Positions 1 to 7,894 of a stretch of 64,000 nt of DNA are shown here, one piece after another (within the stretch, counting starts at the first letter, position 1; each line of letters opens with the position of its first letter). The stretch spans positions 1-64,000 of the forward strand of contig JAKSIX010000004.1 of the NCBI GenBank assembly GCA_024398595.1, read 5' to 3'. A model generated the notes under the pieces. That model was not told the origin of the DNA, did not search any database, and saw nothing but the letters and a program-made list of their open reading frames with translations. Made by a program: the position numbers and the translations under genes. This DNA is from Bacteroidaceae bacterium (GTDB lineage Bacteria > Bacteroidota > Bacteroidia > Bacteroidales > Bacteroidaceae).

Positions 1-425
1 TTAAGGTAATATACAAGAACAACGCAAGAGTAAATATCCATTATTTTGGAAAATTACGAACAAAGGTTAAAAGTATTCCGCAAAAACCATAAATCATCAA
101 TATATCACCACCATAAAAGTACTTATTTATAACACCTATCAACATCAGAAGAAAACATCTCCAGGCAAATTTCATACTCGAATATGATGGCTTTCGCAAT
201 ATTAAATAGAAACTAATGCCAAACAGAACATTGAAAATTAAAGCACATCTGCCACTTACCAAGGCGACTATTGCTTTCATCAAATATATACTGACCACTG
301 AATCATTTATACTATCCGCTAAACTTATTCCGAATCCTTTACCTGTGTGAATCAGTAAAATTCCAAATAATGCAAACGCACGAAGAGCATCTATGGAATG
401 AATCCTTTGAGGTTTACCCCTCCAT
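1..425 (-). pseudogene. DUF418-family membrane protein remnant (broken, runs off the window edge)
   Basis: Read on the minus strand, the frame from 433 down to 44 encodes the typical start of a DUF418 (YeiB-like) membrane protein: an RIHSIDALRAFALFGILLIH-type first helix, then further hydrophobic segments. Two lesions are visible. The only good ATG (423-425) is one base out of frame; removing one base from the four-base run at 417-420 would join it to the reading frame as MEGKPQRIHSID. A TAA at 41-43 interrupts the frame, yet the next 13 codons to the edge remain hydrophobic and membrane-like. The family is thought to be a membrane transporter or acyltransferase-related group with no settled function. 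The gene is probably dead, though the frameshift alone could be a sequencing error. Confidence 0.7.
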
Positions 426-498
426 CGTGCTGTTTATCAACATCTTATTATCAATTTCCATTTCATTTCAAACAATAAGTCGTTCAATTAATTGATAT

Positions 499-1707
499 TT
501 ACATTTTCTGATCAAGATTCTTCCCCTTCTCTTCGTGTTCAAAGTTAGGGATAAACTTCTTTATAGCCTCAACGACTTCAGCCTTGGTGAAATCGTCTTT
601 TGCGAAGAGAGATTCAAGGTCGGTGAAGAAGGTATTGACCTCATCCATATTTCTTCTGCTTGTCTGCTCGACTACACCAAGTGCCGAGAAACGCTCCATA
701 TTGATTTTCTCACCAGGAACATAGAACTCTTCGTAAGCCTTCTCTCCAGTAGTATCGCTCTTGAAATAGACTACTGGATATTCATCTGAATCGTAGCTTA
801 TGGCATTGGCTTTAGCTTTGGCTTCCGCATCATTTGCACATTCAATTTTAGTTAAGCCCTCTGCCTTTACGAAATCATCACAGATGGCAGAGAAGGTAAG
901 CATCTGGTCTTCGCCAAGCTTAGGGAAGAAGACTTCGCCCCCATTCCCGAGAATACAAGCCAACATACATATCTGACCGGATTCTTCTGGGCTGACGAAA
1001 TAACGTTTCACATCTGAAGGGGCAGTCAGCGGCTGCTTCTTTTGGAGTCTGTGAATCCAACCATCTGGAAGAGAACCGTTAGAGAATGCGACATTCGCAA
1101 AACGTGCAGTCGTAACCTTGAAGTATTTATTGTAAGCCATTACAAGGTCTTCCATAATGCGCTTGGAAGCTCCCATGATATTTACAGGGTTGGCTGCCTT
1201 GTCTGTGGACACGCAGAAGAAATGCTTCGGAGGATATACTGTAAGCAAGTCCATCAGTTTCTTTGCCTTGATGTCGTTATTCTCAATAAGAGCCTGTACC
1301 GAGTAGCGGTCTTTTTCTGAACGCACGTGTTTATGAGCCGAGAAATTAGCTACAATATCAAAGCCTTTTTCCTCGCGGAAGATGCGTTCAAAAATAGGGT
1401 CTGCAAAGTTAAGCGTATAACAACGTAACTCATCAGGCACATAGAGGCCTTCGGTAGAACGTACATCACGTACCAGTTCTGCAAGACCGTTCTCGTTGAG
1501 GTCAACTACTACGACTGACTTTGGCTCGAAACGGAGTACGGCCTTGATGAACGACAATCCGATGGAGCCGGCTCCCCCTATCACGCATACTGTCTTGCCC
1601 TTGATTTCTCGGGTAAGCGTTTCACTGTTTGTTTCAATGTCAGCAGCAAACATGCTGACTGGACGCGATGTCACCGAGTCAGCAATGAACTTGTCAAAAT
1701 TGAACAT
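499..1707 (-). CDS. Polysaccharide biosynthesis NDP-sugar 4,6-dehydratase/epimerase (Polysacc_synt_2, CapD-like)
   Basis: A 402-residue cytoplasmic short-chain dehydrogenase/reductase. The Rossmann nucleotide-binding motif GGAGSIG sits at residues 44-50. The catalytic region around residues 167-182 reads STDKAANP followed by MGASK, so Met replaces the usual Tyr of YxxxK, as in the soluble parts of WbpM/CapD-type UDP-GlcNAc 4,6-dehydratases. Unlike WbpM it has no membrane domain, and it carries an extra C-terminal portion of about 120 residues. It likely supplies a deoxy-amino-sugar precursor for the capsule or O-antigen made with the genes upstream of it. A 124-nt gap separates it from the antiterminator gene, and I saw no clear promoter there, so it is probably the last gene of the block. 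Exact substrate unknown. Confidence 0.85.
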   Translation of the reverse strand: MFNFDKFIADSVTSRPVSMFAADIETNSETLTREIKGKTVCVIGGAGSIGLSFIKAVLRFEPKSVVVVDLNENGLAELVRDVRSTEGLYVPDELRCYTLNFADPIFERIFREEKGFDIVANFSAHKHVRSEKDRYSVQALIENNDIKAKKLMDLLTVYPPKHFFCVSTDKAANPVNIMGASKRIMEDLVMAYNKYFKVTTARFANVAFSNGSLPDGWIHRLQKKQPLTAPSDVKRYFVSPEESGQICMLACILGNGGEVFFPKLGEDQMLTFSAICDDFVKAEGLTKIECANDAEAKAKANAISYDSDEYPVVYFKSDTTGEKAYEEFYVPGEKINMERFSALGVVEQTSRRNMDEVNTFFTDLESLFAKDDFTKAEVVEAIKKFIPNFEHEEKGKNLDQKM

Positions 1708-1790
1708 TGTTATATATTGTTCTGTTTATTCCGAACCCTCCCCTCTCTCCGAATTGTAACATTCAGAGATTCAGCATATTACACTTCACA

Positions 1791-1807
1791 CTACAGAGAG
1801 CCTGTAG
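1791..1807. repeat. Short perfect inverted repeat between antiterminator and dehydratase genes
   Basis: Six-base arms CTACAG and CTGTAG with a five-base loop, 25-41 nt past the stop codon of the antiterminator gene. There is no T-run, so it is at best a weak pausing or processing signal. I see nothing else in the 124-nt gap. Confidence 0.35.
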
Positions 1808-1831
1808 GATTTGCCACCCTGTAGCGGACAG

Positions 1832-2746
1832 CTAAGCGAACCGGGTCACCCAGCTGTCGATATATTTGCCGGCAGAGGTACTCCGTCGGGATGCCCTGCG
1901 GCTGTATTTGCTTTCATTCCTGTCCGATTCGTAGCGCGCAATGCAGGCATCGGCTGTCTTGGTGCGTTGCAGCAGCATATTGGCAGCATAACGGCAGGCT
2001 GCCATCTTGGCCTGACTCACGTATGTCAGATTGTGCAGCTCGCTGTAACGGAACAGGAAAGCCTCCAGCTGTTCACACTGCTCACCGGTAATTGAGCCCT
2101 CCTCCCGCTTGGTCTGCAAAGCCTTCTCCAAAACTTTCTCAAAGGCCTGCAGGTTTCTGCAGAAACGGTTGGAGTCACGCGATACGGACAACACCTGAAG
2201 CGACCTGTCCGGAATACTGATGGTCTTTGCGCCCATTCCTTCCGACAGTTCCACATACACCTGACCTCCGCTACGGCCCTGGCTGCTCAGCAGTATGCCT
2301 TCCACCCCACGGAACGGCCCCTCAGTGACTCGAACCGTATCGCCCTTTTCAAGCAAAGCGTACTCAGGCATACAGAACTGCACAGTCTCTTCATATCCCT
2401 GTACCAAAAGCATAAACCTGTGCATCTGTGCAGTCGGCACTGTCATCCAATGGCTGTACCCATACCCATCGGATGTATTACGGAGGCAGACAGGACGGAC
2501 ATTATAAAGTTCCGCCATACTGCCTACCTGTTCCGATGTAGCAAGTACAAACAGGTAGTCCAGAATCTTGGGTTTCTGCACAACAGTCTTCCGTCCTCCA
2601 ACGGAAACCGTCCGGGTATATGTAGGCAGATATACCTGCATACCGGCATTGACAAACCTGTCACTGCTGCCGACTGTCAGATACGGTATGCGATATACGT
2701 ACCACTCGCGACCCTCCTCTGCATACATTCCACACTCTATACCCAT
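1832..2746 (-). CDS. UpxY/NusG-family antiterminator with a long C-terminal extension
   Basis: 304 residues. The N-terminal part (residues 14-115, with REWYVYRIPY and later YLFVLAT) is an NGN domain, and a KOW motif (EKGDTVRVTEGPFRGVEG) lies at 133-150. This is the layout of UpxY proteins, which in Bacteroides let RNA polymerase read through long capsule operons. Typical UpxY proteins are about 170-180 residues; here about 110 more follow the KOW domain, predicted helical and ending basic and Ser/Arg-rich. The start overlaps the stop of the phosphatase gene as TAATG, implying translational coupling. It sits late in the operon, not at its 5' end as is usual for UpxY, and no UpxZ partner is present in the window. 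Confidence 0.85.
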   Translation of the reverse strand: MGIECGMYAEEGREWYVYRIPYLTVGSSDRFVNAGMQVYLPTYTRTVSVGGRKTVVQKPKILDYLFVLATSEQVGSMAELYNVRPVCLRNTSDGYGYSHWMTVPTAQMHRFMLLVQGYEETVQFCMPEYALLEKGDTVRVTEGPFRGVEGILLSSQGRSGGQVYVELSEGMGAKTISIPDRSLQVLSVSRDSNRFCRNLQAFEKVLEKALQTKREEGSITGEQCEQLEAFLFRYSELHNLTYVSQAKMAACRYAANMLLQRTKTADACIARYESDRNESKYSRRASRRSTSAGKYIDSWVTRFA

Positions 2747-3432
2747 TATATCAGTCCTGCTTTACCCAAGTTCCACCTCTGAAGAAGTCCGGGCTTGAAT
2801 GTCAGTATCCTTTCCAACTGTGACAACGAATGCAGGTCTGTAGCTATGAAACTGTACATTCCGTGTGTAAGCAGGTGGTTGAGTATCCTGACCGACTCCC
2901 GTCCGTAGACTCCGGTCAGTGACATCCTGTTCATCTGCAACCGGCATCCCATATTAATTATCTGGTCAAAGTCTGATATGCACTCAGCCATATAAAGATA
3001 CCGCTCCGGATGTGCCAGAATCGGTTTCAGACCGGCCATATTGAGTTCGAACAGCGCCTGTTCCAGATTTTTGCTGCGGTAATAGTATGACATTTCTATC
3101 AGTATGGAACCGTCCGGATAAGTCAGCAGCTCATCGGCCCGCGATGACACCCGTTCCTCAAATCCGTTCACTACCATGTACTCCGCAGCAAGAGTGGTGG
3201 TAACATCCAGACTCTCCGGTATCTGCTGACGGAACGCATCATACACTTCACGGTGATGCTCCTCCCTGACATCGGGATAGACATCGGGGTTCAGATGCGG
3301 AGTGAATACAAAATCCCTGCACCCGGCCTCTGCCATACGCTCTATTGCCTTAAGCGAATCGTCGGCACACTGGAATCCGTCATCTGCGCCAGGCAGCAAA
3401 TGACTGTGTATATCCTTATCTGACAGTTTCAT
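2746..3432 (-). CDS. CpsB/CapC-type (YwqE-like) PHP-domain tyrosine phosphatase
   Basis: 228-residue PHP-superfamily phosphatase. Metal-binding motifs are visible: DIHSHLLPGADDG at residues 8-20, FTPHLNPD near 43, HPERY near 140 and DLHS near 200. CpsB enzymes are Mn-dependent and remove phosphate from the C-terminal tyrosines of the capsule autokinase. The gene overlaps the autokinase stop codon by 4 nt (ATGA), so kinase and phosphatase are made together. Length matches the family (about 240-255) with a slightly short C-terminus. Confidence 0.9.
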   Translation of the reverse strand: MKLSDKDIHSHLLPGADDGFQCADDSLKAIERMAEAGCRDFVFTPHLNPDVYPDVREEHHREVYDAFRQQIPESLDVTTTLAAEYMVVNGFEERVSSRADELLTYPDGSILIEMSYYYRSKNLEQALFELNMAGLKPILAHPERYLYMAECISDFDQIINMGCRLQMNRMSLTGVYGRESVRILNHLLTHGMYSFIATDLHSLSQLERILTFKPGLLQRWNLGKAGLI

Positions 3433-6047
3433 CGTGCATCTGAATGTGCGGATCCGTTACTTTCACCGCTGTTCCCCCTTTTATTTATCCGGATTTTCGG
3501 CAGATTAAGCAGTTTCTGACTGAGATTCTGTTCCGGATTTTCGTCACCCCCACCATATCCGTAACCATAACCGTAACCATAACCGTAACCATGTCCGTAG
3601 CCATAGCCTCTTCCATAACCGTAGCCATAACCATAACCGTAGCCATAACCATAACCGTAGCCATAACCGTAACGGTATTTCAATGCCGAGCCATCCAGAT
3701 CATTGAGCACCAGACTGACATGCTTCATAGGCTTTGTAGTACTGTGTATCGCCTCCTCTATGTCATTCAGCATAGCCAAAGGAGTTTTGTTGGCACGTAT
3801 GGTATAGAGGGTTGCATCAGCATATCCGTTGATAATGAATGAATCAGACACTGGCATATATGGAGCCGAGTCAATGATTATATAGTCGTACTTGTCACGG
3901 AAATGACTGATGATGTCCGCCGCACGGCCCTGTGACAGAAGCTCTGTCGGATTGGGAGGCACAGGGCCGGAGAATATTATATCTAAATGATGGCTCTCCT
4001 GGGTATGACAAACCATCTGGTCCATATTGCCACACTTGCCTATCAGATAGCCTACCACAGTATTGTTCCTGTCCACATTCTCTGAACCGAATACCCTTCC
4101 CAATCTCGGCTTGCGTATATCCAGGCCTATCAGCAGCACCTTCTTGCCCGTATGTGCTATGGACAAGGCCAGATTGGATGCCACAAATGTCTTGCCCTCA
4201 CCCGGTATTGACGATGTGACCTGTATGACCTTGACCCCCGGAAGGTACTGCATATTCGTCCTGAGGTTACGGAAAGACTCCGACACAGCATCACGGCTGT
4301 TGTGCCTGATAAGCGCATTGCCCTCTTCCGGAGCCCGTGGAAGTACCGCAAGCACGCTGGCATCAGTGATATGGTCTGTGACATCCTTCTTGGTCTCCAC
4401 CGTTGTGCGCAGCTTCATACGTCCCCATACCACAACTATAGGAATACAGAAGCCTATAACCAATGCCAGCAGATATGCCAGTTTCGGCTTGGGACTGATT
4501 GGAGCAGTACTTCCGTTCGCAGGCTCTATCAGCCGGAAATTGTCCATCTTCGAATACATCTGTATCTGCGATTCCTCACGCTTCTGCTGCAGTAGCAGAT
4601 AAAGCGGCTCGATAACCTCCAGGCGACGGTTCAGCTGCTGCAGTTCAAACTGCTGCTCCGGAATATTGGCCAGCTGTCTCTTGCCTATTCTCATAGTCCT
4701 GTCCAGTTCCTTCTGACGTATGTTGTACATCTTGACCAGATTGGCAATGGATATCTCAATGCTGTGCTTCTGGTCGGCAAGCTGTTGGTTCAGGCTGAGT
4801 ACCCGTGGATTGGATTCACTGGAGTTCGCCACCATGCGGTTACGTTCACTGACCATCGTGTTGTAACTGGCAATAATGCTGTTCAGCCCGACATCCGATA
4901 CTCCGATATTTGCCGGAATGACGCTGTATGTGTCCGGAGCATCGGCGTTCATATACTCAGATACCATGTCAAGCAGCTGCAGCTGAAGGTTAACCTCGTC
5001 CAGCTGAACCTGATTCTGACGGTCCGACTCAATGGATACTTGGGATTGTGAGGCCAGATCAACTACTATGTTCGATGTCTGATAGCTCTTGTAGTCGTTC
5101 TCTGCATCGGCCAGATCCCGTGCTATACTGAGCAGACGCTGGTCAATGAACTCAATGGTATTGAAGATAGTGGTATTGCCGTATGCACGCGCCTCATCAT
5201 TGACCTTCACTACAAGAGTGTTCAGTATATCGCTGGCACGATTGGCACTCACATCGTTCATGGTAATTATGACCACATCACTCGTACGTGTCTCCAAGGG
5301 GGATTGGATATCTACTTTAAGGGCACTTGCAAAATCCTTTGCAGCTTCATACGATGTATTCCAGGTACAGATATACCTGTCACGCTTTATGATTCCGGCA
5401 GCATCCTCCATACATACCGCAAACGTGCATCCCGGCAGAGTCACAACCTCTCCATACTCGTATTCCGTTTTCTCCAATTCCTGCTGACAGCCGTCCAAAG
5501 TCAATGACCTGACGGAGTATTTCTGTGCTTTCCTATCCCTGAATTCCAACTGGAACGAACTGGGCTGCATCCCGGCAGGATAAAGTGAATCAACACACAT
5601 TACAAGTGAGAACGGACTGTTCCCATAATATTCGCTCCGTTTTTTTGCAAAGAGTCTGCGTCCTATCCTGAGCCGGTCTCCTATCGGCATTGAATAGTGA
5701 TAGTAGCGGGTATTCAGTTCAAGTTCATCTACTACTTTCTGCATCATAGAGGTGCTCTTGAGTATGAACATCTCATTGTCTATTCTCTTACGGGTACCGC
5801 CACCTGTCAGTTCGGCCAAGTTGCTCAATTCGCCTCCTGTCGAGCTGTCATTGTTCAGCATCACGCATATGGAACGCTGATAAACCGGGTTCTGCATGCG
5901 CAGGTAGCAGAATGCCACTGTCAATGCCACCAGAACCGACGCGGCAATCCAGAGGCGCAGACGCCATACAAGATCCAGAACTTCGCGTAAAGTCAATACT
6001 TTTTCGTCCTGCTGGAAAAGGTTTTCACTATTTACATCGTCATTCAT
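3429..6047 (-). CDS. Wzc-like polysaccharide co-polymerase / BY-kinase tyrosine autokinase
   Basis: 872 residues, inner membrane. N-terminal Wzz domain with a transmembrane helix at about 32-50, a long periplasmic coiled-coil region, a GNVR-like stretch at about 455-485 and a second helix at about 522-541. The cytoplasmic BY-kinase domain has Walker A SIPGEGKT (613-620), Walker A' LLIGLDIRKP (about 638-647) and Walker B DYIIIDSAP (about 721-729). It would drive chain-length control and export by cycles of tyrosine phosphorylation, countered by the adjacent phosphatase. The usual C-terminal tyrosine cluster is replaced by an extreme Tyr-Gly array at 793-832 (18 YG pairs, one HG, one RG), followed by about 40 charged residues. 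The Wza-like gene ends 6 nt upstream. Confidence 0.93.
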   Translation of the reverse strand: MNDDVNSENLFQQDEKVLTLREVLDLVWRLRLWIAASVLVALTVAFCYLRMQNPVYQRSICVMLNNDSSTGGELSNLAELTGGGTRKRIDNEMFILKSTSMMQKVVDELELNTRYYHYSMPIGDRLRIGRRLFAKKRSEYYGNSPFSLVMCVDSLYPAGMQPSSFQLEFRDRKAQKYSVRSLTLDGCQQELEKTEYEYGEVVTLPGCTFAVCMEDAAGIIKRDRYICTWNTSYEAAKDFASALKVDIQSPLETRTSDVVIITMNDVSANRASDILNTLVVKVNDEARAYGNTTIFNTIEFIDQRLLSIARDLADAENDYKSYQTSNIVVDLASQSQVSIESDRQNQVQLDEVNLQLQLLDMVSEYMNADAPDTYSVIPANIGVSDVGLNSIIASYNTMVSERNRMVANSSESNPRVLSLNQQLADQKHSIEISIANLVKMYNIRQKELDRTMRIGKRQLANIPEQQFELQQLNRRLEVIEPLYLLLQQKREESQIQMYSKMDNFRLIEPANGSTAPISPKPKLAYLLALVIGFCIPIVVVWGRMKLRTTVETKKDVTDHITDASVLAVLPRAPEEGNALIRHNSRDAVSESFRNLRTNMQYLPGVKVIQVTSSIPGEGKTFVASNLALSIAHTGKKVLLIGLDIRKPRLGRVFGSENVDRNNTVVGYLIGKCGNMDQMVCHTQESHHLDIIFSGPVPPNPTELLSQGRAADIISHFRDKYDYIIIDSAPYMPVSDSFIINGYADATLYTIRANKTPLAMLNDIEEAIHSTTKPMKHVSLVLNDLDGSALKYRYGYGYGYGYGYGYGYGYGYGRGYGYGHGYGYGYGYGYGYGGGDENPEQNLSQKLLNLPKIRINKRGNSGESNGSAHSDAR
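3552..3671 (-). repeat. Hexanucleotide array encoding the Tyr-Gly tail of the Wzc-like kinase
   Basis: 120 bp made of 20 six-base units, 18 of them TAY-GGN (Tyr-Gly), one AGA-GGC and one CAT-GGT. At 3612-3665 a higher-order 18-bp unit (TATGGCTACGGTTATGGT on the minus strand) is repeated three times, with one mismatch in the last copy. Because units are multiples of three, slippage would change tail length without breaking the frame. Confidence 0.95.
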
Positions 6048-6053
6048 AACATT

Positions 6054-6842
6054 TTATTTACTGGCAGTGATAATCATTGAAATAACCGCAAGGGTTGTGG
6101 TAATTGACGACAGGACAACACCCCATATACCGGTAGCTGTAGTGGCAGTCTTTACCCTGGTCGGACTCGGCTGGACCACGATGACATCGTTCTGCTGCAG
6201 ATAGAAATACGGCGAATCCAGCAGATGACTGTCCTTCAGATCAACCTTATGGTGAGTCTGCACGCCATCAACCTCGCGGAGCAGCAGTATGTCCTTACGC
6301 TCGGCTGTCAGGTCAAGGTCACCGGCCCTGCCGAGAGCCTGCAGAATGCTGATTTTCTCGGAGTCGAAGGTAAATGTTCCAGGATTCCTCACTTCACCCA
6401 GTACGGTAATCTTGTAATTTCTGAACGAAATATAGACAATCGGATTCTGCACGTCCTTGCCTATCTCGTCCGTCAGATAATCAACAAGCTCACTGCGTGT
6501 CATACCCTCCACGTGAATCTTACCGAGTATAGGGAATTCAATGTCACCGTTCACATCCACCAGATATGACAAAGTAGATTGTTCCGGATCGGTACCGGTT
6601 CCGCCTGCAACCATCTCGGTAAGCGTCAGGTTATAAGGGGCGGTAACAGTCTTGTCCGGTCCGCTCACTACAATTGTCAGACGGTCGTCCTTCTTGATTA
6701 CAGCCTCATACTCGGAGGTCAGTTTGCTGAGTTTGACATCGTCAATGTCCTGAAAATAGACAATATCCTTGTACGATGTACAACTGCTCAGCATCACTGC
6801 TGCAGCAATGATGGCGACAGCACCAATTCCCGTTTTATTCAT
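6054..6842 (-). CDS. Wza-like polysaccharide export outer-membrane lipoprotein
   Basis: 262 residues. Signal peptide with lipobox LSSC, lipidated Cys at residue 21, followed by a poly-export domain (about 40-130) and an SLBB domain starting ITVLGEVRNPGTF. A hydrophobic C-terminal segment fits the outer-membrane helix or anchor of Wza-type proteins. It should form the outer-membrane pore working with the Wzc-like kinase encoded 6 nt downstream. First gene after a good promoter (6886-6893). Bacteroidales Wza homologues are usually this short compared with E. coli Wza. Confidence 0.92.
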   Translation of the reverse strand: MNKTGIGAVAIIAAAVMLSSCTSYKDIVYFQDIDDVKLSKLTSEYEAVIKKDDRLTIVVSGPDKTVTAPYNLTLTEMVAGGTGTDPEQSTLSYLVDVNGDIEFPILGKIHVEGMTRSELVDYLTDEIGKDVQNPIVYISFRNYKITVLGEVRNPGTFTFDSEKISILQALGRAGDLDLTAERKDILLLREVDGVQTHHKVDLKDSHLLDSPYFYLQQNDVIVVQPSPTRVKTATTATGIWGVVLSSITTTLAVISMIITASK

Positions 6843-6885
6843 ATCGCTTTGTTTTTATTCATATGCCTGAATCTATTATCGCGCG

Positions 6886-6893
6886 CAAAAATA
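6886..6893 (-). promoter_or_regulatory. -7 promoter box for the capsule export operon
   Basis: TATTTTTG on the minus strand, matching the Bacteroides -7 consensus TAnnTTTG, 44 nt upstream of the wza-like start codon. Confidence 0.65.
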
Positions 6894-6955
6894 ATAAAAA
6901 AAACGGACTCATCACTGAATCCGCCACAAAGCAGAGGACATAATCTGTTTTTCAG

Positions 6956-7016
6956 TAAGAACCTGTTTTGAAATGGTTGACGAAAATTATTACAGGTTAT
7001 TTTCCAGCAGATTTTC
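6956..7016 (+). repeat. Dispersed 61-nt intergenic element, copy A
   Basis: 59 of 61 bases match the copy at 38864-38924. Begins TAAGAACCTGTTTTGAAATG and ends CCAGCAGATTTTC. The arms AACCTGT (6960-6966) and ACAGGTT (6992-6998) can pair. Just beyond it in this copy, CAGCAGATTTTCTGCTG (7006-7022) forms a 7-bp hairpin. It lies in the 250-nt gap between rfbC and the wza-like gene, reading against both. The rest of the gap (7023-7092) shows only a weak GGAGC/GCTCC hairpin. Confidence 0.8.
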
Positions 7017-7092
7017 TGCTGATTTGAGGGAGCAATGTGGCTCCATTGTAACCGGAAAGACTTTATAAAAGATTAATTGGAATAAACAGCTT

Positions 7093-7659
7093 CTAAAGTT
7101 TGTCCCTGATACTGAAGTCTGACGTATCCTTGAGACAGGCATGGCGCAGGTCTTTCCCGCTCAAAATGGCCATATCCACAGACACCTGCCAGTCAATGCC
7201 GAGATCAGGGTCTGTCGGATTTATGCCGGCTTCGGATTCCGGATGGTAGAACTCGTCGCACTTGTATTGGAAAACCGCAGTTTCGGAGATAACCGAAAAC
7301 CCGTGTGCGAACCCCTTCGGGATGAAAAGTTGCCGGTGATTGCTTTCTGAAAGCAGGACAGATACGTGCCTTCCATACGTAGGACTGCCACGCCTGATAT
7401 CAACGGCAACATCTATAACCTCGCCTTTGACACAACGTACAATCTTACTCTGCGTGTAAGGAATTTTCTGATAATGAAGTCCCCTTATCACACCATACGA
7501 AGACATTGATTCATTGTCCTGGACGAAACTTATTTCCAGTCCCGTCTTCCTGGCGAACTCCTCCGCATTGAAACTCTCGAAAAAATAACCGCGCCCATCC
7601 TTGAACACCTTCGGTTCAATGATGAGCACATCAGGGATTTCGGTCTTTACTACTTCCAT
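7093..7659 (-). CDS. rfbC: dTDP-4-dehydrorhamnose 3,5-epimerase
   Basis: 188 residues from the ATG at 7657-7659, the usual length of RmlC enzymes. It converts dTDP-4-keto-6-deoxyglucose to dTDP-4-keto-rhamnose in dTDP-L-rhamnose synthesis. Family motifs visible: VFKDGRGYFFESFN near the N-terminus, the catalytic-His region VIRGLHYQ, KGEVIDVAVDIR and FIPKGFAHGFSV. An in-frame extension upstream of this start would read straight through the tRNA-Gln gene and is not real. The other rhamnose genes (rfbA, B, D) are not next to it in this window. It probably shares the tRNA promoter at 7770-7777. Confidence 0.95.
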   Translation of the reverse strand: MEVVKTEIPDVLIIEPKVFKDGRGYFFESFNAEEFARKTGLEISFVQDNESMSSYGVIRGLHYQKIPYTQSKIVRCVKGEVIDVAVDIRRGSPTYGRHVSVLLSESNHRQLFIPKGFAHGFSVISETAVFQYKCDEFYHPESEAGINPTDPDLGIDWQVSVDMAILSGKDLRHACLKDTSDFSIRDKL

Positions 7660-7674
7660 TTGGACACCTTGTGG

Positions 7675-7745
7675 CTGGGCTACCCGGACTCGAACCAGGA
7701 AAGGCAGGACCAGAATCTGCAGTGTTACCATTACACCATAGCCCA
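7675..7745 (-). tRNA. tRNA-Gln (anticodon CTG)
   Basis: 71 nt folding as a cloverleaf: acceptor TGGGCTA/TAGCCCA, D stem GTGT/ACAC, anticodon loop TTCTGGT giving CTG, T stem CCTGG/CCGGG with loop TTCGAGT, discriminator G. The anticodon stem GCAGA/CCTGC has an A-C mismatch at the pair closing the loop. Lies 15 nt before rfbC, on the same strand. Confidence 0.93.
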
Positions 7746-7769
7746 ATTGTCTCGCTCCTGAAAGCGGTG

Positions 7770-7777
7770 CAAAGATA
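7770..7777 (-). promoter_or_regulatory. -7 promoter box for tRNA-Gln (and probably rfbC)
   Basis: TATCTTTG on the minus strand, 24 nt before the first base of the tRNA. Confidence 0.7.
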
Positions 7778-7860
7778 CATCTTTTTTTGAATGGTATCAC
7801 ACTATCTTGATTTTTTTTATTCTTTAACGGCACATCACCCCTATATGACGGAAAATAGCC

Positions 7861-7868
7861 TATATTTG
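7861..7868 (+). promoter_or_regulatory. -7 promoter box for rsfS-ftsH-cdsA
   Basis: TATATTTG, 26 nt before the chosen rsfS start codon. Confidence 0.65.
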
Positions 7869-7894
7869 TAACAGATTACAGACAGATATTGCCA

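Noticed and set aside
3552-3671. Regular short repeats considered as a CRISPR-like array
   Set aside because: Units are 6 bp with no spacers and encode Tyr-Gly in frame within the kinase.
7660-7833. 58-codon in-frame extension at the 5' end of rfbC
   Set aside because: It is the tRNA-Gln gene read as protein; the epimerase family starts at the ATG 7657-7659 and a promoter box lies inside the extension.
499-7833. Whole left region as a complete capsule locus with glycosyltransferases, flippase and polymerase
   Set aside because: Only export, regulation and two sugar-nucleotide genes are visible; no glycosyltransferase, Wzx or Wzy gene occurs in the window.
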